Shown: positions 7,645 to 15,467 of the stretch, piece after piece
Position numbering within the stretch: position 1 is the first letter of the stretch
Layout: each line of letters starts with the position of its first letter
NCBI GenBank assembly: GCA_035524315.1
Contig: DATKPD010000006.1
Span: 1-45,301 of the forward strand
DNA length: 45,301 nt
Direction: 5' to 3'
Origin: BOG-938 sp035524315
Lineage (GTDB): Bacteria > Pseudomonadota > Alphaproteobacteria > Caulobacterales > Caulobacteraceae
The notes under the pieces: generated by a model
What the model saw: the letters and a program-made list of their open reading frames with translations, nothing else
Databases searched by the model: none
Told to the model about the DNA's origin: nothing
Translations under genes and position numbers: made by a program

Positions 7645-8664
7645 ATGCGCGTCTACTACGACCGCGACGCCGACCTCGCCCGCCTGCTCGACAAGAAGAT
7701 CGCCATTGTCGGCTATGGTTCGCAAGGCCACGCCCATGCCCTCAACCTGCGCGATTCCGGCGTGAAGAACGTAGCCGTCGCTCTGCGCCCCGGCTCCGCC
7801 AGCGCCAAGAAGGCCGAAGGCGAAGGGCTCAAGGTCATGACCGTGGCCGAGGCCGCCGCCTGGGCCGACCTGTTGATGGTCCTGGCGCCCGACGAGCACC
7901 AGCGCGAGATCTACGCCAAGGACATCGCGCCCAATATCCGCGACGGCGCGGCCCTGCTGTTCGCGCACGGCCTGAACGTCCACTTCGGCCTGATCGAGCC
8001 TAAGCCTACCCTCGACGTGCTGATGGTCGCGCCCAAAGGTCCGGGTCACACTGTGCGAGGCGAGTACCTCAAGGGCGGCGGCGTGCCGTGCCTGATCGCC
8101 GTGCATCAAAACCCCTCGGGCAACGCGCTGGACCTGGGCCTGGCCTATGCCTCGGCCATCGGCGGCGGCCGCTCGGGCGTGATCGAGACCAACTTCCGCG
8201 AGGAATGCGAAACCGATCTGTTCGGCGAACAGGCCGTGCTGTGCGGCGGGCTGGTCGAACTGATCCGCGCTGGGTTCGAAACCCTGGTGGAAGCCGGTTA
8301 CGCGCCGGAAATGGCCTATTTCGAGTGCCTGCACGAAGTGAAGCTGATCGTCGACCTGATCTATGAAGGCGGCATCGCCAACATGGACTACTCGATCTCC
8401 AACACCGCCGAGTACGGCCAGTACGTCACCGGCCCGCGCATGATCACCGCCGAGACCAAGGCCGAGATGAAGCGCGTGCTGGAGGACATCCAGTCGGGCA
8501 AGTTCGTGCGCGACTTCATGCTCGAGAACAGCGTCGGCCAGCCGTTCTTCAAGGCCACCCGCCGCCGCGCCGCCGAGCATCCGATCGAAGAGGTCGGCGG
8601 CCGCCTGCGCGCCATGATGCCCTGGATCACCAAGGGCAAGCTTGTCGACAAGGCCCGCAACTAG
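7645..8664 (+). CDS. ilvC: Ketol-acid reductoisomerase (class I)
   Basis: Converts acetolactate and acetohydroxybutyrate to their dihydroxy acids in Ile/Val synthesis, using NADPH and magnesium. The 339-residue length is that of the short class I enzyme. The Rossmann loop IVGYGSQGHAHALNLRDSG lies at about residues 21-39; VAPKGPGHTVR, the metal-binding ETDLFGEQAVLCGG and EVKLIVDLIYEGGI follow. ATG 7645 has GGAG at 7634-7637. Downstream a deoxyribosyltransferase-like gene follows after 12 nt. The 5' region carries a strong stem-loop described separately. Confidence 0.97.
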   Translation: MRVYYDRDADLARLLDKKIAIVGYGSQGHAHALNLRDSGVKNVAVALRPGSASAKKAEGEGLKVMTVAEAAAWADLLMVLAPDEHQREIYAKDIAPNIRDGAALLFAHGLNVHFGLIEPKPTLDVLMVAPKGPGHTVRGEYLKGGGVPCLIAVHQNPSGNALDLGLAYASAIGGGRSGVIETNFREECETDLFGEQAVLCGGLVELIRAGFETLVEAGYAPEMAYFECLHEVKLIVDLIYEGGIANMDYSISNTAEYGQYVTGPRMITAETKAEMKRVLEDIQSGKFVRDFMLENSVGQPFFKATRRRAAEHPIEEVGGRLRAMMPWITKGKLVDKARN

Positions 8665-8676
8665 GACCCAACCGCC

Positions 8677-9240
8677 ATGCGCCGCATCGCCTCGCTCTAT
8701 ATCGGCGGGCCCGATGCGGCCATGCCGGAGGGCGCCAACCGCCTGACGGAAAAGCGCATGCTGTGCCAGGATCGGGGGTTCGCGCCCGTCCTGTCGACCG
8801 ACGGCGTGCTGGTCGAGACCGAACCGTCCGAGGCGATGGCGCGCGAAATGTACGCCGACCGCGTACAGCGTTTGCGCCAGGCCGACGCGGCCATTCTCAA
8901 CTTCACGCCCTGGCGCGGCCCCGGCTGCTATTCGGGCGCCGCGTTCGAGGCCGGCTTCCTGGCCGCCCTGGGCAAGCCGGTGTTCGCCTATCTCAACGTC
9001 GAGACTGAGGACGAGGCGGAGCTCAAGACCCGCATCGGTCACTCGATGGGCCTGGAACTCGACCGCAAGGGCGTGGTGCGCGACGGGTTCGGCGGCGAGG
9101 TCGAGGACTTCGGCCTGCCCGAGGACCTGATGCTGTGGGCCGAGGCGCGCCGCCTGTTCGTGATCGTCACCGCCGACGTATGGAACGACCTGACCGGCTT
9201 TGAGCTGTGCCTTGACGCGGTGAAGCTCTACTCGGACTGA
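8677..9240 (+). CDS. Nucleoside 2-deoxyribosyltransferase-like protein
   Basis: A 187-residue protein resembling the nucleoside 2-deoxyribosyltransferase family (PF05014). It begins RRIASLYIGGPDAAM, has ADAAILNFTPWRGPGCYSG followed by AAFEAGFLAALGKPVFAYLN. This corresponds to the family pattern D-x-TPFRG-x(n)-GT-x-E-G-A-A-GKP, including the Glu nucleophile position in FEAGF. Such enzymes exchange bases between deoxyribonucleosides, and some relatives are nucleotide hydrolases. The gene starts 12 nt after ilvC and is probably cotranscribed with it, although no pathway link is obvious. Substrate unknown. Confidence 0.75.
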   Translation: MRRIASLYIGGPDAAMPEGANRLTEKRMLCQDRGFAPVLSTDGVLVETEPSEAMAREMYADRVQRLRQADAAILNFTPWRGPGCYSGAAFEAGFLAALGKPVFAYLNVETEDEAELKTRIGHSMGLELDRKGVVRDGFGGEVEDFGLPEDLMLWAEARRLFVIVTADVWNDLTGFELCLDAVKLYSD

Positions 9241-9242
9241 CC

Positions 9243-10721
9243 CTAGCGCGGCCGCGCGCTTGACGCCCCGCCAAACGCCCGCGCCAGGCGATTGACCGCT
9301 TGCTCCAGTTCAGCCGGGTTGAGCCGGGCGAACCCCAATCGGGCGCCGGCCACCGCGCCGCCGTCCATGGCGAAGGCGGCGCCGGGATAGAAGCGCAGGC
9401 CAAGGCCCGCCGCCGCGTGCGCCACGCCGTTCAGATCGGCCGCCGGGTCGGTCTCGGCCCAGATCGCCAGGCCGCCGTCGGGCAACTGAAACTTCAGGTG
9501 GTCACCGAGCTTGGCCCGCAAGAGGTCGGCGAATATGCGCCGGCGCTCGTCATAGAGCTTCAGCGCCCGCCGGCTGTGGCGCTTGATCTCGCCCGCCTCG
9601 ATCAGTTCGGTAATGGCGCTCTCGGTCGTCGGGTCACCCTGGCGGTCGATCAGGGCGGCCTCGACCGCCAGCCGCTCGATCACCGCGGGCGAGGCGGCCA
9701 CATAGCCCACGCGGATGCTGGGCGTGAGCAGCTTGGACATCGAGCCGATATAGACCACGCGGCCCCAGCGGTCGGCGCTGGCCAGGGGCAACATCGGCTG
9801 GTGGGTGAAATGGAATTCGTGGTCGTAGTCGTCCTCGATAATGGTGAAGCCGAACTGCTCGGCCAGCAGCAACAGGCGCATGCGCCGTTCGGGCGGCAGG
9901 CCGACGGTGGTCGGGAACTGGTGGTGCGGTGTCAGGTAGATGGCCCGCACGCGCCGACGCCGGCACACCGTCTCCAGTTCGTCCAGCAGCACGCCCCGTC
10001 CGTCCAGCCCGACCGGGACGACCTCGGCGCCCGCCGCGCGGAAGGCCTCGCGCGCCGGCGGATAGCTCAGCTGCTCCATCACCACCGCGTCGCCCGGCCC
10101 GCCGAACACCCGCGCTGCCAAATAAATGCCCATCTGGCTGCCTCGAACCATGCAGATGGAGTCGGGCGTAGTCGAAAGTCCGCGGTCCAGATTGAGCATG
10201 GTGGAGATCGCCCGGCGCAGACCGAAGGCGCCGCGCGGGTCGCCGTAGCCCAGCCGATTGACCCTAGCCGAGGCGGTCAAGGCGCTGCGGTAGGCCCGTC
10301 CGAACTCCAGCATCGGGGCGATGCGGGTGTCCGGCGAGCCGTCGTCGAAGGTCAGCACATCGTCGTCGGTCCTAAGTATCGGTAAGTCCGGCTTGGGTCT
10401 GGCGAAGCCAAAGGCGCCGCCGACCGACTGACTCTTTAGAGCATCTGACTGTGCATCTACGGTCGATACGGCTACAGTCGGCAGGTGTTTTGACACGAAT
10501 GTGCCGCGTTTTGACTCGGGTGACACCCAGCCCTGAGTATTTAATTCATCATAAGCCAAAACGATCGTCTTGCGACTGACGCCTAGGCCTTCGGCCAGAT
10601 CGCGCGTGCCGGGCAGGGCGTCGCCCGGCGCCAACCGCCCCCGGCGCACCTCGTCGATGATGGCGTGGGCGATCTGCAGATAGACCGCCGTGCCCGATCC
10701 CCGGCTGATGACGATGTTCAC
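9243..10721 (-). CDS. MocR-family PLP-dependent transcriptional regulator (GntR wHTH plus aminotransferase domain)
   Basis: From GTG 10721 the product is 492 residues. A GntR-type winged helix covers about residues 1-75 (GTAVYLQIAHAIIDEVRRG, LPGTRDLAEGLGVSRKTI, YDELNTQGWV). A linker follows, then a fold-type I aminotransferase domain with RLGYGDPRGAFGLRRAI, IIEDDYDHEF and the PLP-lysine segment GSMSKLLTPSIRVGY. MocR proteins sense amines or amino acids through PLP and often control a divergent transporter or enzyme gene, as here with an APC permease. ATG 10787 is a possible earlier start, but its extra 22 residues are Pro/Gly-rich and overlap two of the operator-like half-sites, so GTG 10721, which gives a family-like N-terminus, was preferred. 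The ligand cannot be told. Confidence 0.87.
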   Translation of the reverse strand: MNIVISRGSGTAVYLQIAHAIIDEVRRGRLAPGDALPGTRDLAEGLGVSRKTIVLAYDELNTQGWVSPESKRGTFVSKHLPTVAVSTVDAQSDALKSQSVGGAFGFARPKPDLPILRTDDDVLTFDDGSPDTRIAPMLEFGRAYRSALTASARVNRLGYGDPRGAFGLRRAISTMLNLDRGLSTTPDSICMVRGSQMGIYLAARVFGGPGDAVVMEQLSYPPAREAFRAAGAEVVPVGLDGRGVLLDELETVCRRRRVRAIYLTPHHQFPTTVGLPPERRMRLLLLAEQFGFTIIEDDYDHEFHFTHQPMLPLASADRWGRVVYIGSMSKLLTPSIRVGYVAASPAVIERLAVEAALIDRQGDPTTESAITELIEAGEIKRHSRRALKLYDERRRIFADLLRAKLGDHLKFQLPDGGLAIWAETDPAADLNGVAHAAAGLGLRFYPGAAFAMDGGAVAGARLGFARLNPAELEQAVNRLARAFGGASSARPR

Positions 10722-10756
10722 ATGCCAAGGTCGCAGCACAGGCGCGGGCCTCCGGG

Positions 10757-10818
10757 GTCCAGGCGGGCCATCTGGACCCCCTGACATTTTAGAAACTGGA
10801 TATTTCGCGGAGTCCAGA
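10757..10818. promoter_or_regulatory. Candidate MocR operator: four CTGGAC-like half-sites
   Basis: In the gap between the MocR gene and the permease gene lie GTCCAG (10757-10762), CTGGAC (10772-10777), CTGGAT (10796-10801) and GTCCAG (10812-10817). TCTGGAC at 10771-10777 and GTCCAGA at 10812-10818 form a perfect 7-bp inverted repeat. MocR regulators such as TauR are known, as I recall, to bind repeated CTGGAC-type boxes, so this is a plausible autoregulatory and permease operator. A TTGACG hexamer at 10875-10880, downstream of the half-sites, could be the permease -35 element; its -10 is unclear. Confidence 0.55.
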
Positions 10819-10925
10819 GCGGCGCCTAGCCTTGATACAGATTTTCGAAATGGCGTGCGCGGACGAGATAATCGTTGACGGCGCACTGCTGAATAACTTT
10901 GGCTCTAATCAGAGAGTGCGCAGCA

Positions 10926-12338
10926 ATGAACAGCAATGGACTAAAGCCAAACTGTCTGAGTTTTTCAGAATTGCTAGCTCAGGCCGTAGCGTTGATTTCA
11001 CCCACCATGACAGCGGCGCTGATCGTGCCGGTTATGTATGGAAATACGGGGGATTACAGCTGGTTTTCCTATGCGGTCGGCACAGTGATGTTGCTGTTCG
11101 TGGCCGCCAACCTCAACCAATTCGCCAAGCGATCCACCGGATCTGGCTCCATGTACGCCTATATTTCGCGGGGCATGGGGCCTAAGGCGGGAGCCATTGG
11201 CGGATGGGCCCTGATCTGGGCCTATCTCGGCATCTCAATGGCCGGGGTGACCGGTTTCACCATTTTCGCGGGCAAGCTGCTGGGGATGGCGGGGATCAAC
11301 GCGCCGCCCCTGCTGCTGTTCGCGGTATGCGCCGGCGCGGCCTGGATCTGCGCCTGGAAGAACGTGCGCCTGTCGGCCCTGCTGATGCTGGTGCTCGAAG
11401 GCTTGTCGATGACCCTGATCGTGGCCTTGTGCTTCATCGTGCTCAGCGCCCACCACTTCGCCGTCGACACCGCCCAGTTCGCGCTCAATAAACTGCCCCT
11501 CGGCAGCCTGGGCCTGGGCGTGGTGGTGGCGATCTTCAGCCTGGTCGGGTTCGAATGCGCCACGGCCTTCGGCGACGAAGCCAAGGACCCGCTGCGCACC
11601 ATCCCGCGCGCCGTGACAGTCAGCCTGATCATCTCGGGCGTGTTCTTCGTGTTCGTCACCTACACCATGGTGCAGGGCGTGCGGGGCTACTCCCAGCCGC
11701 TTAGCGCTCTGGACGCGCCGCTCAACACCCTGGCCACGATCTACAGCGTTCCGGCCTTCGCCATCCCACTGTCCCTGGGCGCGATGGTCAGCTTCTTCGC
11801 CCTGTGCCTGTCGTGCGTCAACGCCGGCGGCCGCATCATCTACGCCATGGGCCGGCACGGCATCTTCCACGAGTCGACCGCCAGCGCCCACGCCACCAAC
11901 GAAACCCCGCACATCGCCGTCACGGTTATGGCCGCCTTGGCGTTCCTGGTCCCCACCGGCCTGACGCTGGGCAAGGTGGCGACCCTGGACGCCTTCAACT
12001 ACGTCGGCACCATGGCCGCCTTCGGCTTCATGGTGGCGTACTTCCTGGTGACGGTGGCCGCGCCGGTCTATCTCAAGGCGCGGGGCGAGCTTAAGCCGCC
12101 GCACCTGGTGATGGCCGCCGCCGCGATCCTGCTGCTGTGCATTCCCGCCGTGGGCACGGTTTATCCCCTGCCGCCCGCCCCGGTGATGTACTTCCCCTAT
12201 ATCTTCCTTGCCTACATGCTGATCGGAGTGGCGTGGATCCTGGCCTACTACGGACGCAAGCCCGCCGCGTCCGAGGCCGTGCGCAAGGATTTGGAACTGG
12301 CCCACGGCCAGCCCCAGTCCCTGGCACAAGCGTCCTGA
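10926..12338 (+). CDS. APC-superfamily amino acid/amine permease
   Basis: A 470-residue integral membrane protein with about twelve hydrophobic segments. The start region has ISPTMTAALIVPVMYGNTG, followed by FAKRSTGSGSMYAYISRGMG and IFSLVGFECATAFGDEAKDP, the helix 6 segment and following acidic loop typical of APC transporters. ATG 10926 was chosen; a TTG at 10899 is also in frame. It is divergent from the MocR gene, with shared half-sites between, so it is probably the target of that regulator and imports the amino acid or amine that the regulator senses. A strong hairpin terminator follows. Substrate unknown. Confidence 0.87.
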   Translation: MNSNGLKPNCLSFSELLAQAVALISPTMTAALIVPVMYGNTGDYSWFSYAVGTVMLLFVAANLNQFAKRSTGSGSMYAYISRGMGPKAGAIGGWALIWAYLGISMAGVTGFTIFAGKLLGMAGINAPPLLLFAVCAGAAWICAWKNVRLSALLMLVLEGLSMTLIVALCFIVLSAHHFAVDTAQFALNKLPLGSLGLGVVVAIFSLVGFECATAFGDEAKDPLRTIPRAVTVSLIISGVFFVFVTYTMVQGVRGYSQPLSALDAPLNTLATIYSVPAFAIPLSLGAMVSFFALCLSCVNAGGRIIYAMGRHGIFHESTASAHATNETPHIAVTVMAALAFLVPTGLTLGKVATLDAFNYVGTMAAFGFMVAYFLVTVAAPVYLKARGELKPPHLVMAAAAILLLCIPAVGTVYPLPPAPVMYFPYIFLAYMLIGVAWILAYYGRKPAASEAVRKDLELAHGQPQSLAQAS

Positions 12339-12372
12339 TCGGTCCGAGCCTGGCTCCTGCAGCCCTGACGTG

Positions 12373-12420
12373 ATCAGATCAACCCCGCCGCGTCGTCCAG
12401 CGCGGCGGGGACCTGATTTT
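12373..12420 (+). terminator. Rho-independent terminator after the permease gene
   Basis: CCCCGCCGCG (12383-12392) and CGCGGCGGGG (12401-12410) form a perfect 10-bp GC stem with an 8-nt loop. ATCAG (12373-12377) and CTGAT (12413-12417) extend it after a small internal loop, and TTTT (12417-12420) follows. Confidence 0.85.
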
Positions 12421-12434
12421 GAAGGAGGTCGTCG

Positions 12435-13232
12435 TTGAATGGATCGGTGCAGTCGATCTGGCGCCACCCGGTCAAGGGCTTCACGCCCGAACCGATGCGA
12501 CACGTGGCGCTAACCGCCGGCGCCTGCTTTCCGTTCGACCGGATGTACGCCGTCGAGGACGGCCCTTCAGGCTTCGACCCCGCCGCGCCCAGGCACATCT
12601 CCAAACAGAAGTTCACCGTCCTGGCCAAGATCGCTGCTGTGGCCAAGATCCACACCCGCTACGACGACTCCACCGGTGTGCTTCAAGCCGAGGCCGAGGG
12701 CCGTCCGCCGATCCGCGCGGCGCTGGACGACCCGGAGGGGCGCGAAACCTTCGCCGCCTGGCTCGCCGGCTTTCTTGGCGAGGAAATCAGCGGCCCGCTC
12801 AAGGTGCTCCCGGCGCCGGGGGCGCACCGCTTCATGGACGACGAGGAAGGCTTCATCTCGATCGTCAACCTTGCCAGCGTGCGCGACTTCGAGGCCAGGA
12901 CCGGCCGGGCGGTCGATCCGCGCCGCTTCCGCGCCAACATCTACGTCGAGGGGTGGGCCCCGTGGGAGGAGAACCGCTCGACCGGCCGCGCTCTGCGTCT
13001 GGGCGAGGTGGAGTTGGAGGTGGTCAAGCCGATCCCGCGCTGTGTCGCCACCCACGTCGATCCCGAGACCGGGGACAAGGACATCGACCTCGTGCCCGCG
13101 CTGTGGGGCGCCTACGGACACCGGCTGTGCGGCGTCTATGGTCGGGTGCTCAGCGGCGGCCGCGTAAGCGTGGGCGACCCCGCCAGCCTCGACTTGCCGG
13201 ATGCGCCGGCCCTGAAGACGGCGGCGGGTTAG
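12435..13232 (+). CDS. MOSC domain protein with MOSC_N barrel
   Basis: A 265-residue protein. The N-terminal beta-barrel (SIWRHPVKGFTPEPM, CFPFDRMYAVEDG) is followed by a MOSC domain (HRFMDDEEGFISIVNLASV, FRANIYVEG) with the conserved cysteine in KPIPRCVATHVDPETGDKD. MOSC proteins are sulfur-carrier or molybdenum-cofactor-binding proteins, including mARC-like N-hydroxylated-compound reductases; the reaction here is unknown. The start is TTG 12435, fixed by a near-perfect Shine-Dalgarno AAGGAGG at 12422-12428. A YnfA-like gene starts 5 nt downstream. Confidence 0.85.
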   Translation: MNGSVQSIWRHPVKGFTPEPMRHVALTAGACFPFDRMYAVEDGPSGFDPAAPRHISKQKFTVLAKIAAVAKIHTRYDDSTGVLQAEAEGRPPIRAALDDPEGRETFAAWLAGFLGEEISGPLKVLPAPGAHRFMDDEEGFISIVNLASVRDFEARTGRAVDPRRFRANIYVEGWAPWEENRSTGRALRLGEVELEVVKPIPRCVATHVDPETGDKDIDLVPALWGAYGHRLCGVYGRVLSGGRVSVGDPASLDLPDAPALKTAAG

Positions 13233-13237
13233 GCCGC

Positions 13238-13570
13238 GTGCCCAAGACCGCCCTGATCTATGTCGCCGCAGCCCTGGCCGAAATCGCCGGGTGCTTCAGC
13301 TTCTGGATGTGGCTGCGCGAGGGCAAGCCGGTGTGGTGGATCGCCCCGGGCGTGGCCTCGCTCGTGCTGTTCGCCACCCTCCTGACCCAGGTCGACGCCT
13401 CGGCCGCCGGCCGCGCCTACGCCGCCTACGGCGGCATCTACATCTGCGCCTCGCTCTTTTGGCTGTGGGCGGTGGAAGGCGTGAGGCCGGACCGGTGGGA
13501 TGTGATCGGCGCGCTTGCTTGCCTGGTCGGCTGCGCCGTGATCATCCTCGGGCCCCGGACGGTGCGCTAG
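13238..13570 (+). CDS. YnfA/UPF0060 family small membrane protein
   Basis: A 110-residue, four-helix membrane protein. The sequence has AAALAEIAGCFSFWMWLREG, TLLTQVDASAAGRAYAAYGG, IYICASLFWLWAVEG and a final CLVGCAVIILGPR, all characteristic of the YnfA/UPF0060 family related to small multidrug resistance transporters. The start is GTG 13238, 5 nt after the MOSC stop, so it is probably cotranscribed. Its stop shares CTAG (13567-13570) with the convergent methyltransferase gene. Transport activity is inferred from the family only. Confidence 0.88.
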   Translation: MPKTALIYVAAALAEIAGCFSFWMWLREGKPVWWIAPGVASLVLFATLLTQVDASAAGRAYAAYGGIYICASLFWLWAVEGVRPDRWDVIGALACLVGCAVIILGPRTVR

Positions 13571-14325
13571 GTCCAGCCCAGCGCGGCCTCGCCCCGCAGG
13601 ATCGCCTCGACTTCGGGGGTGTGCTTGTCCCCGCCGCGTGCGTGGAGCACCAAGGCGGGCAGCAGGACGAGCGGCGCCTTGCCCGTCTTGATCGCGCGCA
13701 CCAGCACGCGTTTCGCCGGCGCGTCGGCGAACGGCGAGACCGGTCGGATGCGCATGGATCCCGCGCCCTGGCCGAGCAGGGCCAGGATGTCGGCCAGACG
13801 ATCGGCGCGGTGGATCAGGGTGATTGTGCCGCCCTCGCGCACGGCCTTGAGCAGAAAGCGGGTCCAGGTCTCCAGGCCGCCGTCGGCCAGATAGGCGCCT
13901 TCGCGCTCGGGCGCGGGGCCGCGGATCGCCGCGCGGTCGTCAAAGAACGGCGGGTTGGCGAGGGCGGCGTCGAACGGCGCCAGGCCCAGGGCTGCGAAGC
14001 GCTGACCCACATCGCCCGCGACCGCCTGGACCCGCTCGTCGAGGCCGTTGGCGGCAATGTTGCGCCACGCCAGAGCCAGGGCGTCCGGATCGCGCTCCAC
14101 CCCCACGAATCGCGCCCCCGCCCGGCGCGCGCCGGCCGCCAACAAGGCTCCGCCCGCGCCGCAGCCCGCCTCGATCACTGCCTGCCCGGGTTCAGCGTCG
14201 CACGCGGCGGCCAGGAGGGCGGCGTCCAGGCCGGCGCGATAGCCCACGCGCGGCTGATTCAGGGTCAGCCGACCGCCGAGAATCCGGTCCTCGCTATAAG
14301 GGCTTTGCGGGCTTTCAGCATTCAT
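13567..14325 (-). CDS. TrmN6-like SAM-dependent N6-adenine methyltransferase
   Basis: A 252-residue class I methyltransferase. It begins SEDRILGGRLTLNQPRVGYR (typical of TrmN6/YfiC), then the SAM motif VIEAGCGAGGALLA, FVGVERDPDALALA, and the catalytic NPPFF tetrad, which marks amino-methyltransferases acting on adenine. The family modifies A37 of tRNA1(Val). ATG 14325 was preferred to TTG 14331, six bases upstream. It is convergent with the YnfA-like gene and divergent from the polyprenyl synthase gene, as I recall from other alphaproteobacteria. Confidence 0.82.
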   Translation of the reverse strand: MNAESPQSPYSEDRILGGRLTLNQPRVGYRAGLDAALLAAACDAEPGQAVIEAGCGAGGALLAAGARRAGARFVGVERDPDALALAWRNIAANGLDERVQAVAGDVGQRFAALGLAPFDAALANPPFFDDRAAIRGPAPEREGAYLADGGLETWTRFLLKAVREGGTITLIHRADRLADILALLGQGAGSMRIRPVSPFADAPAKRVLVRAIKTGKAPLVLLPALVLHARGGDKHTPEVEAILRGEAALGWT

Positions 14326-14442
14326 GGTCAATTTGGCCTTGCGCGCCGGGTCCTTCCTCTGCTTGACCCTGATCTATCGGGCGACCATTGTCCCGACCGA
14401 TTTGCCGAGCTTGGCCGCAGCGGCCGACAGGGAGTCCGCGTC

Positions 14443-15453
14443 TTGGATGCAGTAAAGCAGCTCATCGCCCGTCCGGCAGGTTCTGTCGATGGGTTGGTGC
14501 GTTTGGCGGAAGCGGACATGGCGGGAGTCGACGCCCTGATCGTCGAGCGCATGCAGAGCCCTGTGCCGACCATTCCGGCCCTGGCCGAGCATCTGGTCGC
14601 CGCCGGCGGCAAGCGCCTCCGTCCGCTCCTGACCGTGGCCGCCGACCGCCTGGCCGGCGGGCGCGACGAGCACTGCCTCAAGCTGGCCGCGGCGGTGGAG
14701 TTCATTCACACCGCCACCTTGCTGCACGACGATGTGGTCGATGGCTCGCAGCTGCGCCGGGGCAAGGTGGCCGCGCACCTGATCTGGGGCGGGGCCTCCA
14801 GCGTGCTGGTCGGCGACTATCTGTTCGCCCGTGCCTTCGAGCTGATGGTCGAGACTGGTTCGCTGCAGGCGCTGGGCATCCTGTCCAAGGCCTCCGGCGT
14901 GATCGCCGAGGGCGAGGTGCTGCAGCTCACCCGGTCGCACGACCTGAACCTGGACCAGGCGACCTATATCGAGATCATTCGCGCCAAGACCGCCGAACTG
15001 TTCGCCGCCGCCGCCGAGGCCGGCGCGGTGGCCGCCGGCGCCACGGACCATCAGGTGGCGGCGCTGCGCGAATACGGCCTGTGCCTGGGCCTGGCGTTCC
15101 AGCTGACCGACGACGCCCTCGACTACGGCGGCGTGACCGAGACCCTGGGCAAGAACGCCGGCGACGACTTCCGCGAAGGCAAGCTGACCTTGCCCCTGAT
15201 CCTGGCCGTGGCCCGCTCGGGCGCGCGCGAGGCGCCGTTCTGGGAGCGGGCGGTTGGGCGGCTCGAACAGACCGAGGCCGATTTTCGCCGTGTGCGCGAA
15301 ATCATCCTGGGCGCCGGCGCACTGGACGCCACTTTAAATCTCGCTTCCGACTACGCCGACCAGGCACAGCGGGCGCTGCAGCTGTTCCCCGACAACGAAT
15401 GGCGCCGGGCGCTGGAAGACCTCGCCAGCTTCGCGGTCAGCCGGGCGGCCTGA
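14443..15453 (+). CDS. ispB: Polyprenyl (octa/decaprenyl) diphosphate synthase
   Basis: Builds the long isoprenoid tail of ubiquinone by condensing isopentenyl diphosphate units. The 336-residue trans-prenyltransferase has GGKRLRP (about 55-61), the first aspartate-rich motif LLHDDVVD (93-100) followed by GSQLRRGK, VLVGDYLFARAFELM, and the second motif FQLTDDALDY, then GKNAGDDFREGKLTLPLIL. The frame stays open far upstream without family resemblance; TTG 14443 was chosen because CAGGGAG at 14428-14434 lies 8 nt before it and the size is right. Chain length (C40 or C50) is not readable; C50 would be usual for an alphaproteobacterium. Confidence 0.9.
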   Translation: MDAVKQLIARPAGSVDGLVRLAEADMAGVDALIVERMQSPVPTIPALAEHLVAAGGKRLRPLLTVAADRLAGGRDEHCLKLAAAVEFIHTATLLHDDVVDGSQLRRGKVAAHLIWGGASSVLVGDYLFARAFELMVETGSLQALGILSKASGVIAEGEVLQLTRSHDLNLDQATYIEIIRAKTAELFAAAAEAGAVAAGATDHQVAALREYGLCLGLAFQLTDDALDYGGVTETLGKNAGDDFREGKLTLPLILAVARSGAREAPFWERAVGRLEQTEADFRRVREIILGAGALDATLNLASDYADQAQRALQLFPDNEWRRALEDLASFAVSRAA

Positions 15454-15467
15454 GGTCAGAGCTTACT

